DNA from: Pseudomonas sp. SDI | Lineage (GTDB): Bacteria > Pseudomonadota > Gammaproteobacteria > Pseudomonadales > Pseudomonadaceae | Length of the DNA stretch: 64,000 nt | NCBI RefSeq assembly: GCF_003105155.1 | Contig: NZ_QETK01000029.1 | Coordinates: 1-64,000 of the forward strand | Direction of reading: 5' to 3' | In this document: positions 15,335 through 23,648 of the stretch, piece by piece | How positions within the stretch are numbered: position 1 is the stretch's first letter | Layout: each line of letters starts with the position of its first letter | The notes under the pieces: model-generated | Told to the model about the DNA's origin: nothing | Seen by the model: only the letters and a program-made list of their open reading frames with translations | Databases searched by the model: none | Made by a program: the position numbers and the translations under genes

Positions 15335-16000
15335 ATGCCCAAGGTCGGTATGCAACCCATTCGCCGCCAGCAGTTGATCGAAGCCACGTTGGTGGCCATC
15401 GACCAGGTCGGCATGGGGGATGCCAGCATTGCGCTGATCGCCCGTTTGGCCGGTGTGTCGAATGGCATCATCAGTCACTACTTTCAGGACAAGAACGGCC
15501 TGATCGCAGCGACCATGCGGCACCTGATGAATGCGCTGATCGAAAACGTCGTCGCCCGCCGACAGGCACTCGACGACGACAGCCCGCGCGCCCACCTGAA
15601 GGTGATCATCGAAGGCAACTTCGACGCCAGTCAGGTCAACGGCCCGGCGATGAAAACCTGGTTGGCGTTCTGGGCCACCAGCATGCACCAGCCGTCTTTG
15701 CACAGGTTGCAGCGGATCAACGATCACCGCTTGTATTCCAACCTGTGCTGCCAGTTCCGCCGTGTATTGCCGTTGCCTGAAGCACGCAGCGCGGCCCGCG
15801 GACTGGCAGCGTTGATCGACGGCCTGTGGCTGCGCGGTGCGTTGTCCGGAGACGCTTTCGACACCGACCAGGCGCAACAAATCGCTTTCGAATACATGGA
15901 TTTACAACTGGCGAAACAGAAGAGCCCGGACACCCTACACCAGGCCTCTGAACCACCGCGTCCGGCGATTGCCAAACAGGCAGGAGCGACGCGCGGATAG
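15335..16000 (+). CDS. betI: Choline-responsive repressor BetI (TetR family)
   Basis: A 221-residue TetR-type regulator: MPKVGMQPIRRQQLIEATLV, then the helix-turn-helix (IALIARLAGVSNGIISHYFQ, about residues 33-52). The C-terminal ligand/dimer domain contains the conserved MKTWLAFWATSMHQPSLHRL block. It represses the bet genes until choline arrives. GAGGAG at 15320-15325 supports ATG 15335. It is somewhat longer than the usual ~197 residues because of a Pro/Ser-rich C-terminal tail. It heads the betI-betB-betA operon. Confidence 0.93.
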   Translation: MPKVGMQPIRRQQLIEATLVAIDQVGMGDASIALIARLAGVSNGIISHYFQDKNGLIAATMRHLMNALIENVVARRQALDDDSPRAHLKVIIEGNFDASQVNGPAMKTWLAFWATSMHQPSLHRLQRINDHRLYSNLCCQFRRVLPLPEARSAARGLAALIDGLWLRGALSGDAFDTDQAQQIAFEYMDLQLAKQKSPDTLHQASEPPRPAIAKQAGATRG

Positions 16001-16031
16001 CCAACTACACCAATGCACTTGCGAGGACACT

Positions 16032-17504
16032 ATGGCCCGTTTCGAACTGCAAAAACTCTACATTGATGGTGGTTACGTCGACGCTTCCAGCGACGCCACG
16101 TTTGAAGCCATCAACCCGGCCAACGGCGAAGTCCTCGCCCACGTGCAACGTGCCACGAAGGAAGACGTCGAGCGCGCCGTAGAAAGCGCCGAACGTGGCC
16201 AGAAGGTCTGGGCCGCGATGACGGCCATGCAGCGTTCGCGCATCCTGCGTCGCGCCGTCGACATCCTGCGTGAGCGCAACGACGAGCTGGCCGCCCTGGA
16301 AACCCTGGACACCGGCAAGTCCTACTCGGAAACCCGCTATGTCGACATCGTTACCGGTGCCGACGTGCTGGAATACTACGCCGGCCTGGTGCCAGCCATC
16401 GAAGGCGAGCAGATCCCGCTGCGCGATAGCTCGTTCGTCTACACCCGCCGCGAGCCGCTGGGCGTCACCGTTGGTATCGGCGCCTGGAACTACCCGATCC
16501 AGATCGCCCTGTGGAAATCCGCACCGGCCCTGGCGGCCGGTAACGCGATGATCTTCAAACCGAGCGAAGTCACCTCGCTGACCACCCTGAAACTGGCCGA
16601 GATCTACACCGAAGCCGGCCTGCCGGACGGCGTGTTCAACGTCCTGACCGGTAGCGGCCGCGAAGTCGGCACCTGGCTGACCGAGCACCCGCGCATCGAG
16701 AAAGTCTCCTTCACCGGCGGCACCGACACCGGCAAGAAAGTCATGGCCAGCGCCTCGAGCTCGTCGCTCAAGGAAGTCACCATGGAACTGGGCGGCAAGT
16801 CGCCACTGATCATCTGCGAAGACGCCGACCTGGATCGCGCCGCCGACATCGCCATGATGGCCAACTTCTACAGCTCGGGTCAGGTCTGCACCAACGGTAC
16901 CCGCGTGTTCATCCCAACCTCGATGAAAGCGGCGTTCGAAGCCAAGATCGCCGAGCGCGTTGCCCGCATCCGCGTTGGCAACCCGGAAGACGAGAACACC
17001 AACTTCGGCCCGCTGGTCAGCTTCGCACACATGGAAAACGTGCTCGGCTACATCGCCAAGGGTAAAGAAGAAGGGGCCCGCGTACTGTGCGGCGGCGAGC
17101 GTCTGACCGACGGCGAATTCGCCAAGGGCGCATTCGTTGCACCGACCGTGTTCACCGACTGCCGCGACGACATGACCATCGTCAAGGAAGAGATCTTCGG
17201 CCCAGTGATGAGCATCCTCTCCTACGAGAGCGAAGAAGAAGTCATCCGTCGTGCCAACGACACCGACTTCGGCCTCGCCGCTGGCGTCTGCACCAACGAC
17301 ATCAGCCGCGCCCACCGCATCATCCACCAGCTGGAAGCCGGTATCTGCTGGATCAACGCCTGGGGCGAGTCGCCTGCCGAAATGCCGGTCGGCGGCTACA
17401 AGCAATCGGGTGTCGGCCGTGAAAACGGCGTGAGCTCGCTGGCTCAGTACACTCGCATCAAGTCGGTACAGGTCGAGCTGGGCAACTACAACTCGGTGTT
17501 CTGA
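16032..17504 (+). CDS. betB: Betaine aldehyde dehydrogenase
   Basis: A 490-residue NAD(P)+-dependent aldehyde dehydrogenase oxidising betaine aldehyde to glycine betaine. Visible motifs are the cofactor-binding FTGGTDTGKKV, the catalytic glutamate in MELGGKSPL and the catalytic cysteine in SSGQVCTNGTRVF. GAGGA at 16023-16027 precedes the ATG. It lies 31 bases after betI and is separated from betA by a repeated inverted element. Confidence 0.96.
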   Translation: MARFELQKLYIDGGYVDASSDATFEAINPANGEVLAHVQRATKEDVERAVESAERGQKVWAAMTAMQRSRILRRAVDILRERNDELAALETLDTGKSYSETRYVDIVTGADVLEYYAGLVPAIEGEQIPLRDSSFVYTRREPLGVTVGIGAWNYPIQIALWKSAPALAAGNAMIFKPSEVTSLTTLKLAEIYTEAGLPDGVFNVLTGSGREVGTWLTEHPRIEKVSFTGGTDTGKKVMASASSSSLKEVTMELGGKSPLIICEDADLDRAADIAMMANFYSSGQVCTNGTRVFIPTSMKAAFEAKIAERVARIRVGNPEDENTNFGPLVSFAHMENVLGYIAKGKEEGARVLCGGERLTDGEFAKGAFVAPTVFTDCRDDMTIVKEEIFGPVMSILSYESEEEVIRRANDTDFGLAAGVCTNDISRAHRIIHQLEAGICWINAWGESPAEMPVGGYKQSGVGRENGVSSLAQYTRIKSVQVELGNYNSVF

Positions 17505-17506
17505 AG

Positions 17507-17635
17507 CCGCAAGCTTTAAGCGGCAAGCTGCAAGTGACAGCCAGTGCGCATTATGCCCACTGGCCCTTGCAGCCTCCCTCCACTCGCGAGCCTCGCACTT
17601 GTGCCTTTACTTGCAGCTTGTAGCTTGACGCTCGC
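17507..17635. repeat. Intercistronic inverted-repeat element, copy 1 (betB/betA)
   Basis: A left arm (AAGCGGCAAGCTGCAAG) and an inverted right arm (ACTTGCAGCTTGTAGCTTG) flank a variable middle. A related element with very similar arms lies between gltB and gltD (46606-46690). Both sit between genes of one operon. It has no coding potential. Confidence 0.65.
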
Positions 17636-17656
17636 AACTGCTTTCGGAGAAAGCCC

Positions 17657-19348
17657 ATGGAATTCGATTACATCATCGTCGGTGCCGGCTCTGCCGGTAA
17701 CACCCTGGCGACCCGCCTGACCGAAGACGAAGGCGTCACCGTCCTGCTGCTCGAAGCCGGTGGCCCGGACTACCGCTTCGACTTCCGCACCCAGATGCCG
17801 GCCGCGCTGGCCTTCCCGCTGCAGGGCCGCCGCTACAACTGGGCCTACGAGACCGACCCCGAGCCGCACATGGACGGGCGCCGGATGGAATGCGGTCGCG
17901 GCAAGGGCCTGGGTGGCTCGTCGCTGATCAACGGCATGTGCTACATCCGCGGTAACGCCATGGACTACGACGGCTGGGCAAAACTGCCAGGCCTGGAAGA
18001 CTGGAGCTACCTGGACTGCCTGCCGTACTTCCGCAAGGCGGAAACCCGCGACATCGGCCCGAACGACTGGCACGGTGGCGATGGCCCGGTCAGCGTGACC
18101 ACGCCGAAAGCCGGCAACAACCCGCTGTTCCACGCCATGGTCGAAGCCGGCGTGCAAGCCGGTTACCCGCGTACCGAAGACCTGAACGGCTACCAGCAGG
18201 AAGGGTTCGGCCCGATGGACCGTACCGTGACGCCGAAAGGCCGTCGCGCCAGCACCGCCCGCGGCTACCTGGACACCGCCAAGAAGCGCGCCACCCTGAC
18301 CATCGTCACCCACGCCCTGACCGACCGCGTGCTGTTCGACGGCAAGCGTGCGATTGGCGTGACCTACCTGGTCGGCGCCAGCGAAGAGCGCGTTGAAGCC
18401 CGTGCCCGCAAGGAAGTCATCGTCTGCAGCGGCGCGATTGCCTCGCCGCAACTGCTGCAACGCTCCGGCGTCGGCCCCGCCGAACTGCTCAAGCGCCTGG
18501 ACATCCCTGTGGTTCACGACCTGCCGGGCGTCGGCGAGAACCTGCAGGACCACCTTGAGCTGTACCTGCAATACGCGTGCACCCAGCCGGTATCGCTGTA
18601 CCCGTCGCTGCTCTGGTACAACCAGCCAGCCATCGGTGCCGAGTGGCTGTTCAACGGCACCGGTATCGGCGCCAGCAACCAGTTCGAGGCCGGCGGTTTC
18701 ATCCGCACCCGCCCTGAGTTCGAGTGGCCGAACATCCAGTACCACTTCCTGCCGGTGGCGATTAACTACAACGGCAGCAACGGTGTGCAGGAGCACGGTT
18801 TCCAGGCGCACATGGGCTCGATGCGTTCGCCAAGCCGTGGCCGTATCCAGGCCAAGTCGAAGGATCCGCGCCAGCACCCGAGCATCCTCTTCAACTACAT
18901 GGCCACCGAGCAGGACTGGCAGGAGTTCCGCGACGGCATCCGCCTGACCCGCGAAATTATGGCCCAGCCGGCGCTGGACGCTTACCGCGGCCGCGAAATC
19001 AGCCCGGGCGCCGATGTGCAGACCGACGAAGAGCTCGACAAGTTCATCCGTGAGCATGCCGAGACTGCGTTCCACCCGTCCTGCTCGTGCAAGATGGGCA
19101 CCGACGAGATGGCCGTGGTAGACGGCCAGGGTCGTGTGCACGGGATGCAGGGTCTGCGCGTGGTCGATGCGTCGATCATGCCGATCATCACCACCGGCAA
19201 CCTGAACGCGCCGACGATCATGATGGCGGAGAAAATCGCCGACAAGATCCGTGGTCGCCAGCCACTGCCACGCAGCACTGCCAAGTACTACGTCGCCAAT
19301 GGCGCGCCGGTCAAAGGCAAGGCACTGCGTGAGGTGCAGCAGGCTTAA
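17657..19348 (+). CDS. betA: Choline dehydrogenase
   Basis: A 563-residue FAD-dependent GMC oxidoreductase, usually membrane-associated, oxidising choline to betaine aldehyde. It has the N-terminal FAD motif IIVGAGSAGNTLATRL, GMC signature 1 (GKGLGGSSLINGMCYIRGN), signature 2 (SGAIASPQLLQRSGVG) and the catalytic-histidine region HPSCSCKMG. GGAGAAAG lies just before the ATG. It is the last gene of betIBA and is followed by a REP pair. Confidence 0.96.
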   Translation: MEFDYIIVGAGSAGNTLATRLTEDEGVTVLLLEAGGPDYRFDFRTQMPAALAFPLQGRRYNWAYETDPEPHMDGRRMECGRGKGLGGSSLINGMCYIRGNAMDYDGWAKLPGLEDWSYLDCLPYFRKAETRDIGPNDWHGGDGPVSVTTPKAGNNPLFHAMVEAGVQAGYPRTEDLNGYQQEGFGPMDRTVTPKGRRASTARGYLDTAKKRATLTIVTHALTDRVLFDGKRAIGVTYLVGASEERVEARARKEVIVCSGAIASPQLLQRSGVGPAELLKRLDIPVVHDLPGVGENLQDHLELYLQYACTQPVSLYPSLLWYNQPAIGAEWLFNGTGIGASNQFEAGGFIRTRPEFEWPNIQYHFLPVAINYNGSNGVQEHGFQAHMGSMRSPSRGRIQAKSKDPRQHPSILFNYMATEQDWQEFRDGIRLTREIMAQPALDAYRGREISPGADVQTDEELDKFIREHAETAFHPSCSCKMGTDEMAVVDGQGRVHGMQGLRVVDASIMPIITTGNLNAPTIMMAEKIADKIRGRQPLPRSTAKYYVANGAPVKGKALREVQQA

Positions 19349-19364
19349 CCCCCCGCCGAACCCT

Positions 19365-19437
19365 ATCGCGGGACAAGCCCGCTCCCACAGTAAAGCAGTG
19401 CAGCGCTGCTCTTGTGGGAGCGGGCTCGTCCCGCGAT
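19365..19437. repeat. REP pair (BIME)
   Basis: Inverted REP motifs (ATCGCGGGACAAGCCCGCTC and TGTGGGAGCGGGCTCGTCCC) around a short spacer lie between the convergent betA and toxin-like genes. They probably form a long hairpin in both transcripts. Confidence 0.85.
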
Positions 19438-19444
19438 GAGGCGC

Positions 19445-21688
19445 TCAAACCTCCCGAAACAACCGTTCCATCAACGATTCGCCCACCCGCTGCGCCAACG
19501 CTTGCCGCACTACCGGCGCCCCGCTGCGCAACTCGAACAACGCCCCACCGCCACTCCCCGCCTCCAGCGCCTTCAAGCGCACCTGGGTAAACCGATACTG
19601 CGCCCCGCTCACCTCGGCCACCGCTTCCACCCGCAACGCCCAGCCCGGCATCAGCAGCGACTCCGCCTCATGCGGCAAATCGGAAAACGGCGCCACCGGC
19701 ACCGCACACCGTGCCCCGCCCGGTTCCAGCACATACACCACGGCGTCTTCACCGAACACCACGTGCCCAGCCGCCAGCACTTGCGGGTTATGGAACATTT
19801 CCCAGGCAACATACGGATTCTCCGAAAACGAGGTGAAATCGGTGGTCAGCAGCCGGTCGCCGACCGTGATCCGCCCGTCGCGCCAATACGCCCCCGAGGT
19901 ACCCCGCTCAGCCAGCCCGACCCGGTACAGGCGCACCTGGTTGTCCGCGCCCAACTGCCCCAGTTCATCGCACAGCGCATGCACCCGCGCCACACTCGGC
20001 GCCACCCCATCCTCCAGCGGCAAGCCGCGCAACAGGTCGTTGTAGCGCTGCGGCGAGTGGCTGTACTGCTTGATGTTGCGCGCACCGAAGCCCAGTTCGT
20101 CGCAGTACACCGCCAGCGGCTGGCCGAACGCATCGAGGTATTGCCCACTGGCCGAGAGCATCTGCGCATCGACCCGCGGCACATCGGCCAACAGCAGACG
20201 CTGGCGCACCAGGGCCAGATCGGACGCCGCGTGCAAGCGATCCACCCCAGCCTGCATGTGCAGGTCCCAGAACGACGAACTGCGCCGCTCCAGCCTGCCG
20301 CTGCCGGCGGTCTCCAACGTCGGCGCCAGCTCGTCCAGCAGCGCCGACGGCGCCGACGCGGGCTGCCGCGTTACCTGCAGGGTGCGCCGGTCGAGCTTCT
20401 GCAATGGCACCTCCAGCAGTTCGCCAGCACGCATCATGTAGGCATCGAGCAGCACGAACAGCGTATCCAGCAACACCCCCCACCAACCCGCCTGACGCCA
20501 CGCGGTCGTACGCCCGTTCAGCGCCTGGTCCAGGTGCAGCGCCAGGCTGCCAACCCCAGCACCGATTCCCAGCAGCGCCAGCGGCCAGCCCAGCGGCGCC
20601 GCCGGGGTTGCGAGGCCGGCGGCCTCACCGAGGTAAACCAGCCATTGGGATTTGCTCAGTTCGCTGTTGGAGACGATCTGCGCGTGGGCATCGCGGCTCA
20701 GCGCCGCCTTGACCTGCTCGCGCAAGTACACGAATACATCGCCGCGGATCGCCTCGGCCTTGCTGTTGAGCTGCAGCTCGTGCGCTCGAAGCTGCGTACA
20801 GATGCCCTGCACCTGTCGATAGTTGCCCGCGTCAAGAAACCAGCCGCTGAAGCGCTCGCGCCCCTCCTCCTCGCGTACCAGCGCGAGCACCCAGTTATAC
20901 AGGTCCAGGTGATCCCTGAAGGTGTACAGCGCTGCCTCGGCGCCGACCACATAGAGCACCTGTCGGCCATTGCCGAACTGCATGCGCAGCACACCACGCG
21001 CCTGCAAGCCGCCGACCTCGAAAGTGCGAAAGCCCGAACGAACGCGGCTGTCGCGGTCCTGCCCCAAGCGCTGCAGGTGTGTCGGCAACTGCAGCGCACC
21101 GAAGGCGGCATTGAGCAACTGGTAGCGCTCGTCGGCCGTCAGCCGCTGGTCGGCCCGCGCCTGGGTCACGGCAGCCAGAAAGCGCGCACGGGCCAGCACG
21201 CAGAAATCGCTGGCGTGCTGCCACCAAAACGCCTCGAAGGCCTTTCTGTACACCGAACGGAAGTCCATGCTCCACAGCGCATCGAGCACCCTGTCGGGCA
21301 TCAGCCGGACCTCGTTGCGCTCGTCGTAATGGCCAGGGCCGGCCGGGCTGCGGTAGAACCCGCCGCACTGCCCCAGCAGGTCGAAATTGAACTGCTCGCG
21401 CAGCGTGAACCGGCGCACCAGCAAGTGCGTCAGGGTTACCGACTCGCGCGGCTGCCCACTGTGCTCCCAGCCGGTAAAGGTGCGCGAGCTGCTCTGGGCA
21501 GTGTCGAAGCGATGCCACCAGATTGTATCGGGATCGCACCAGTGGCCCAGCTGTGCCTGCAACAGATGCCCGGCGCCCTGGCGGGCCAGGCGGTGGAGGT
21601 CGGGAAAATTGGCCAGGTAGCGTTCGGCAATCGCCTGCACGGAAACGCAAGCAGGCGCCTGGGGCGCAACAACGGAAGAGGAGGACAT
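19445..21688 (-). CDS. Dermonecrotic-toxin-like protein (DUF6543) with putative C-terminal ADP-ribosyltransferase domain
   Basis: A 747-residue protein. Most of its length resembles the dermonecrotic-toxin/DUF6543 architecture of Pseudomonas: helical N-terminus, mid-protein hydrophobic segments at about residues 364-382 and 399-416, no signal peptide. The C-terminal ~165 residues contain an ordered set fitting R-S-E type ADP-ribosyltransferases: R589 in VRLYRVG, T-S-F-S at 619-622 in DFTSFSENPYVAW, and E-A-E at 674-676 in PHEAESLLMPGW. This suggests a toxin that modifies a host or competitor protein; the catalytic assignment is motif-based inference. It is a lone gene between convergent betA and divergent nhaP2, with no adjacent immunity or chaperone gene. 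Start: ATG 21688. Confidence 0.6.
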   Translation of the reverse strand: MSSSSVVAPQAPACVSVQAIAERYLANFPDLHRLARQGAGHLLQAQLGHWCDPDTIWWHRFDTAQSSSRTFTGWEHSGQPRESVTLTHLLVRRFTLREQFNFDLLGQCGGFYRSPAGPGHYDERNEVRLMPDRVLDALWSMDFRSVYRKAFEAFWWQHASDFCVLARARFLAAVTQARADQRLTADERYQLLNAAFGALQLPTHLQRLGQDRDSRVRSGFRTFEVGGLQARGVLRMQFGNGRQVLYVVGAEAALYTFRDHLDLYNWVLALVREEEGRERFSGWFLDAGNYRQVQGICTQLRAHELQLNSKAEAIRGDVFVYLREQVKAALSRDAHAQIVSNSELSKSQWLVYLGEAAGLATPAAPLGWPLALLGIGAGVGSLALHLDQALNGRTTAWRQAGWWGVLLDTLFVLLDAYMMRAGELLEVPLQKLDRRTLQVTRQPASAPSALLDELAPTLETAGSGRLERRSSSFWDLHMQAGVDRLHAASDLALVRQRLLLADVPRVDAQMLSASGQYLDAFGQPLAVYCDELGFGARNIKQYSHSPQRYNDLLRGLPLEDGVAPSVARVHALCDELGQLGADNQVRLYRVGLAERGTSGAYWRDGRITVGDRLLTTDFTSFSENPYVAWEMFHNPQVLAAGHVVFGEDAVVYVLEPGGARCAVPVAPFSDLPHEAESLLMPGWALRVEAVAEVSGAQYRFTQVRLKALEAGSGGGALFELRSGAPVVRQALAQRVGESLMERLFREV

Positions 21689-21866
21689 CAGCGTTCAACC
21701 TTGAGCAGTGGCACGGGCGTCCAACTTCGATCCGCCGTCCTCCACGCCGGTGGTAACTATGTAGGCAGCGCTTTACAGCCCGCCAAGCGCTCAGGTTAAA
21801 TCGGTTGGCATGCGACCTGCTTGTAACGGTCCGTCCCCTTTTCGTTTTACCCCTGGAGTACTGCCT

Positions 21867-23609
21867 TTGGATGCGTCCACCATCAATAGCCTGTTCTTGA
21901 TCGGCGCATTGCTGGTGGGTGCAAGTATTCTGGTCAGCTCGCTGTCGTCGCGCCTGGGTATCCCGATCCTGGTGATCATCCTGGCAGTCGGCATGCTTGC
22001 CGGGGTCGATGGCGGCGGGATCATCTTCAACAACTACCCGACCGCCTACCTGGTGGGCAACCTTGCCCTGGCGGTGATCCTGCTCGACGGCGGCCTGCGC
22101 ACCCGCGTGGCGAGTTTCCGCGTGGCCCTCTGGCCGGCGTTGTCGCTGGCCACGGTCGGCGTGCTGATCACCACCGGCCTGACCGGCATGATGGCGGCCT
22201 GGCTGTTCGACCTGAACCTGATCCAGGGCCTGCTGATTGGCGCCATCGTCGGCTCCACCGACGCCGCCGCGGTGTTCTCGCTGCTGGGCGGCAAGGGCCT
22301 CAACGAGCGGGTCAGCGCCACCCTGGAAATCGAATCCGGCAGCAACGACCCGATGGCGGTATTCCTCACCGTCACCCTGATCGGCATGCTCGCCAGCGGC
22401 CAGACCGGCCTGCACTGGAGCCTGCTCGGCCACCTGCTGCGCGAGTTCGGGATCGGCGGCGTGCTCGGCCTGGGCGGCGGCTGGCTGATGCTGCAACTGG
22501 TCAATCGGATCAACCTGGCCAGCGGCCTGTACCCGATCCTGGTAGTCAGCGGCGGCCTGGTGATCTTCGCCCTGACCAACGCCCTGCACGGCAGCGGCTT
22601 CCTCGCCGTGTACCTGTGCGGCCTGGTGCTCGGTAACCGGCCGATCCGCAGCCGCCACGGCATCCTGCACATGCTCGACGGCATGGCCTGGCTGGCCCAG
22701 ATCGGCATGTTCCTGGTGCTCGGGCTGCTGGTGACGCCGCACGACCTGCTGCCGATTGCCGTGCCGGCGCTGATCCTGGCGCTGTGGATGATCCTGGTCG
22801 CCCGGCCGTTGTCGGTGATGGCCGGCCTGCTGCCGTTCAAGGCCTTTCATGGCCGCGAGAAAGCCTTCATCTCCTGGGTCGGCCTGCGCGGCGCGGTCCC
22901 GATCATTCTGGCGGTGTTCCCGTTGATGGCCGGGCTGCCGAATGCGCAGCTGTACTTCAACCTGGCGTTCTTCATCGTGCTGGTTTCGCTGCTGGTGCAG
23001 GGCACCAGCCTGCCGTGGGTCGCGCGCTTGCTCAAGGTGACCGTACCGCCGGACCCGGCGCCGATCTCCCGCTCCGCCCTGGAAGTGCACATCACCAGCG
23101 AGTGGGAGCTGTTCGTCTACCGCCTGGGTGCGGAAAAATGGTGCATCGGCGCCGCCCTGCGCGAACTGAAAATGCCCGAAGGCACCCGGATCGCCGCCCT
23201 GTTCCGGGGCCAGCAACTGCTCCACCCGTCGGGAAGTACCGTACTCGAAGTCGACGATCTGCTCTGCGTGATTGGCCACGAACACAACCTGCCGGCCCTC
23301 GGCAAACTGTTCAGCCAGGCACCGCAGCGTGGCCTCGACCTGCGCTTCTTTGGTGACTTCGTGCTCGAAGGTGACGCAGAACTGGGCGCTGTAGCCGCGC
23401 TCTACGGCCTCAAGCTGGATGGTCAGGACGCGCACATGCCGCTCGCCCAGTTCATCGCGCACAAGGTTGGCGGGGCGCCGATCGTCGGCGACCAGATCGA
23501 ATGGAACAACACCCTGTGGACGGTCGCGGTGATGGAAGGGAACAAGATCCTCAAAGTCGGCGTCAAATTCCCCGAAGGTTCTCGACCCGGCCCAGGGCTG
23601 TTCCTTTAA
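21867..23609 (+). CDS. nhaP2: K+/H+ antiporter NhaP2 (CvrA)
   Basis: A 580-residue CPA1-family antiporter of the inner membrane. About 12 membrane segments span residues 8-395 (including STDAAAVFSLLGGKGLNERV and the SWVGLRGAVPIILAVFP helix). A cytoplasmic C-terminus follows, with a TrkA-C-like ligand domain (about 405-490) and a CorC/HlyC-like end. The TTG at 21867 is chosen because GGAG lies 9 bases upstream and the first helix then begins close to the N-terminus. An ATG at 21810 would add 19 polar residues without a ribosome site. Confidence 0.88.
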   Translation: MDASTINSLFLIGALLVGASILVSSLSSRLGIPILVIILAVGMLAGVDGGGIIFNNYPTAYLVGNLALAVILLDGGLRTRVASFRVALWPALSLATVGVLITTGLTGMMAAWLFDLNLIQGLLIGAIVGSTDAAAVFSLLGGKGLNERVSATLEIESGSNDPMAVFLTVTLIGMLASGQTGLHWSLLGHLLREFGIGGVLGLGGGWLMLQLVNRINLASGLYPILVVSGGLVIFALTNALHGSGFLAVYLCGLVLGNRPIRSRHGILHMLDGMAWLAQIGMFLVLGLLVTPHDLLPIAVPALILALWMILVARPLSVMAGLLPFKAFHGREKAFISWVGLRGAVPIILAVFPLMAGLPNAQLYFNLAFFIVLVSLLVQGTSLPWVARLLKVTVPPDPAPISRSALEVHITSEWELFVYRLGAEKWCIGAALRELKMPEGTRIAALFRGQQLLHPSGSTVLEVDDLLCVIGHEHNLPALGKLFSQAPQRGLDLRFFGDFVLEGDAELGAVAALYGLKLDGQDAHMPLAQFIAHKVGGAPIVGDQIEWNNTLWTVAVMEGNKILKVGVKFPEGSRPGPGLFL

Positions 23610-23648
23610 ACTCCGATTTCCAGCCCCGGTTGTACGAATTTTCTGCCT

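Noticed and set aside
17516..19141. 541-codon minus-strand open frame
   Set aside because: Antisense to betA with no recognisable domain.
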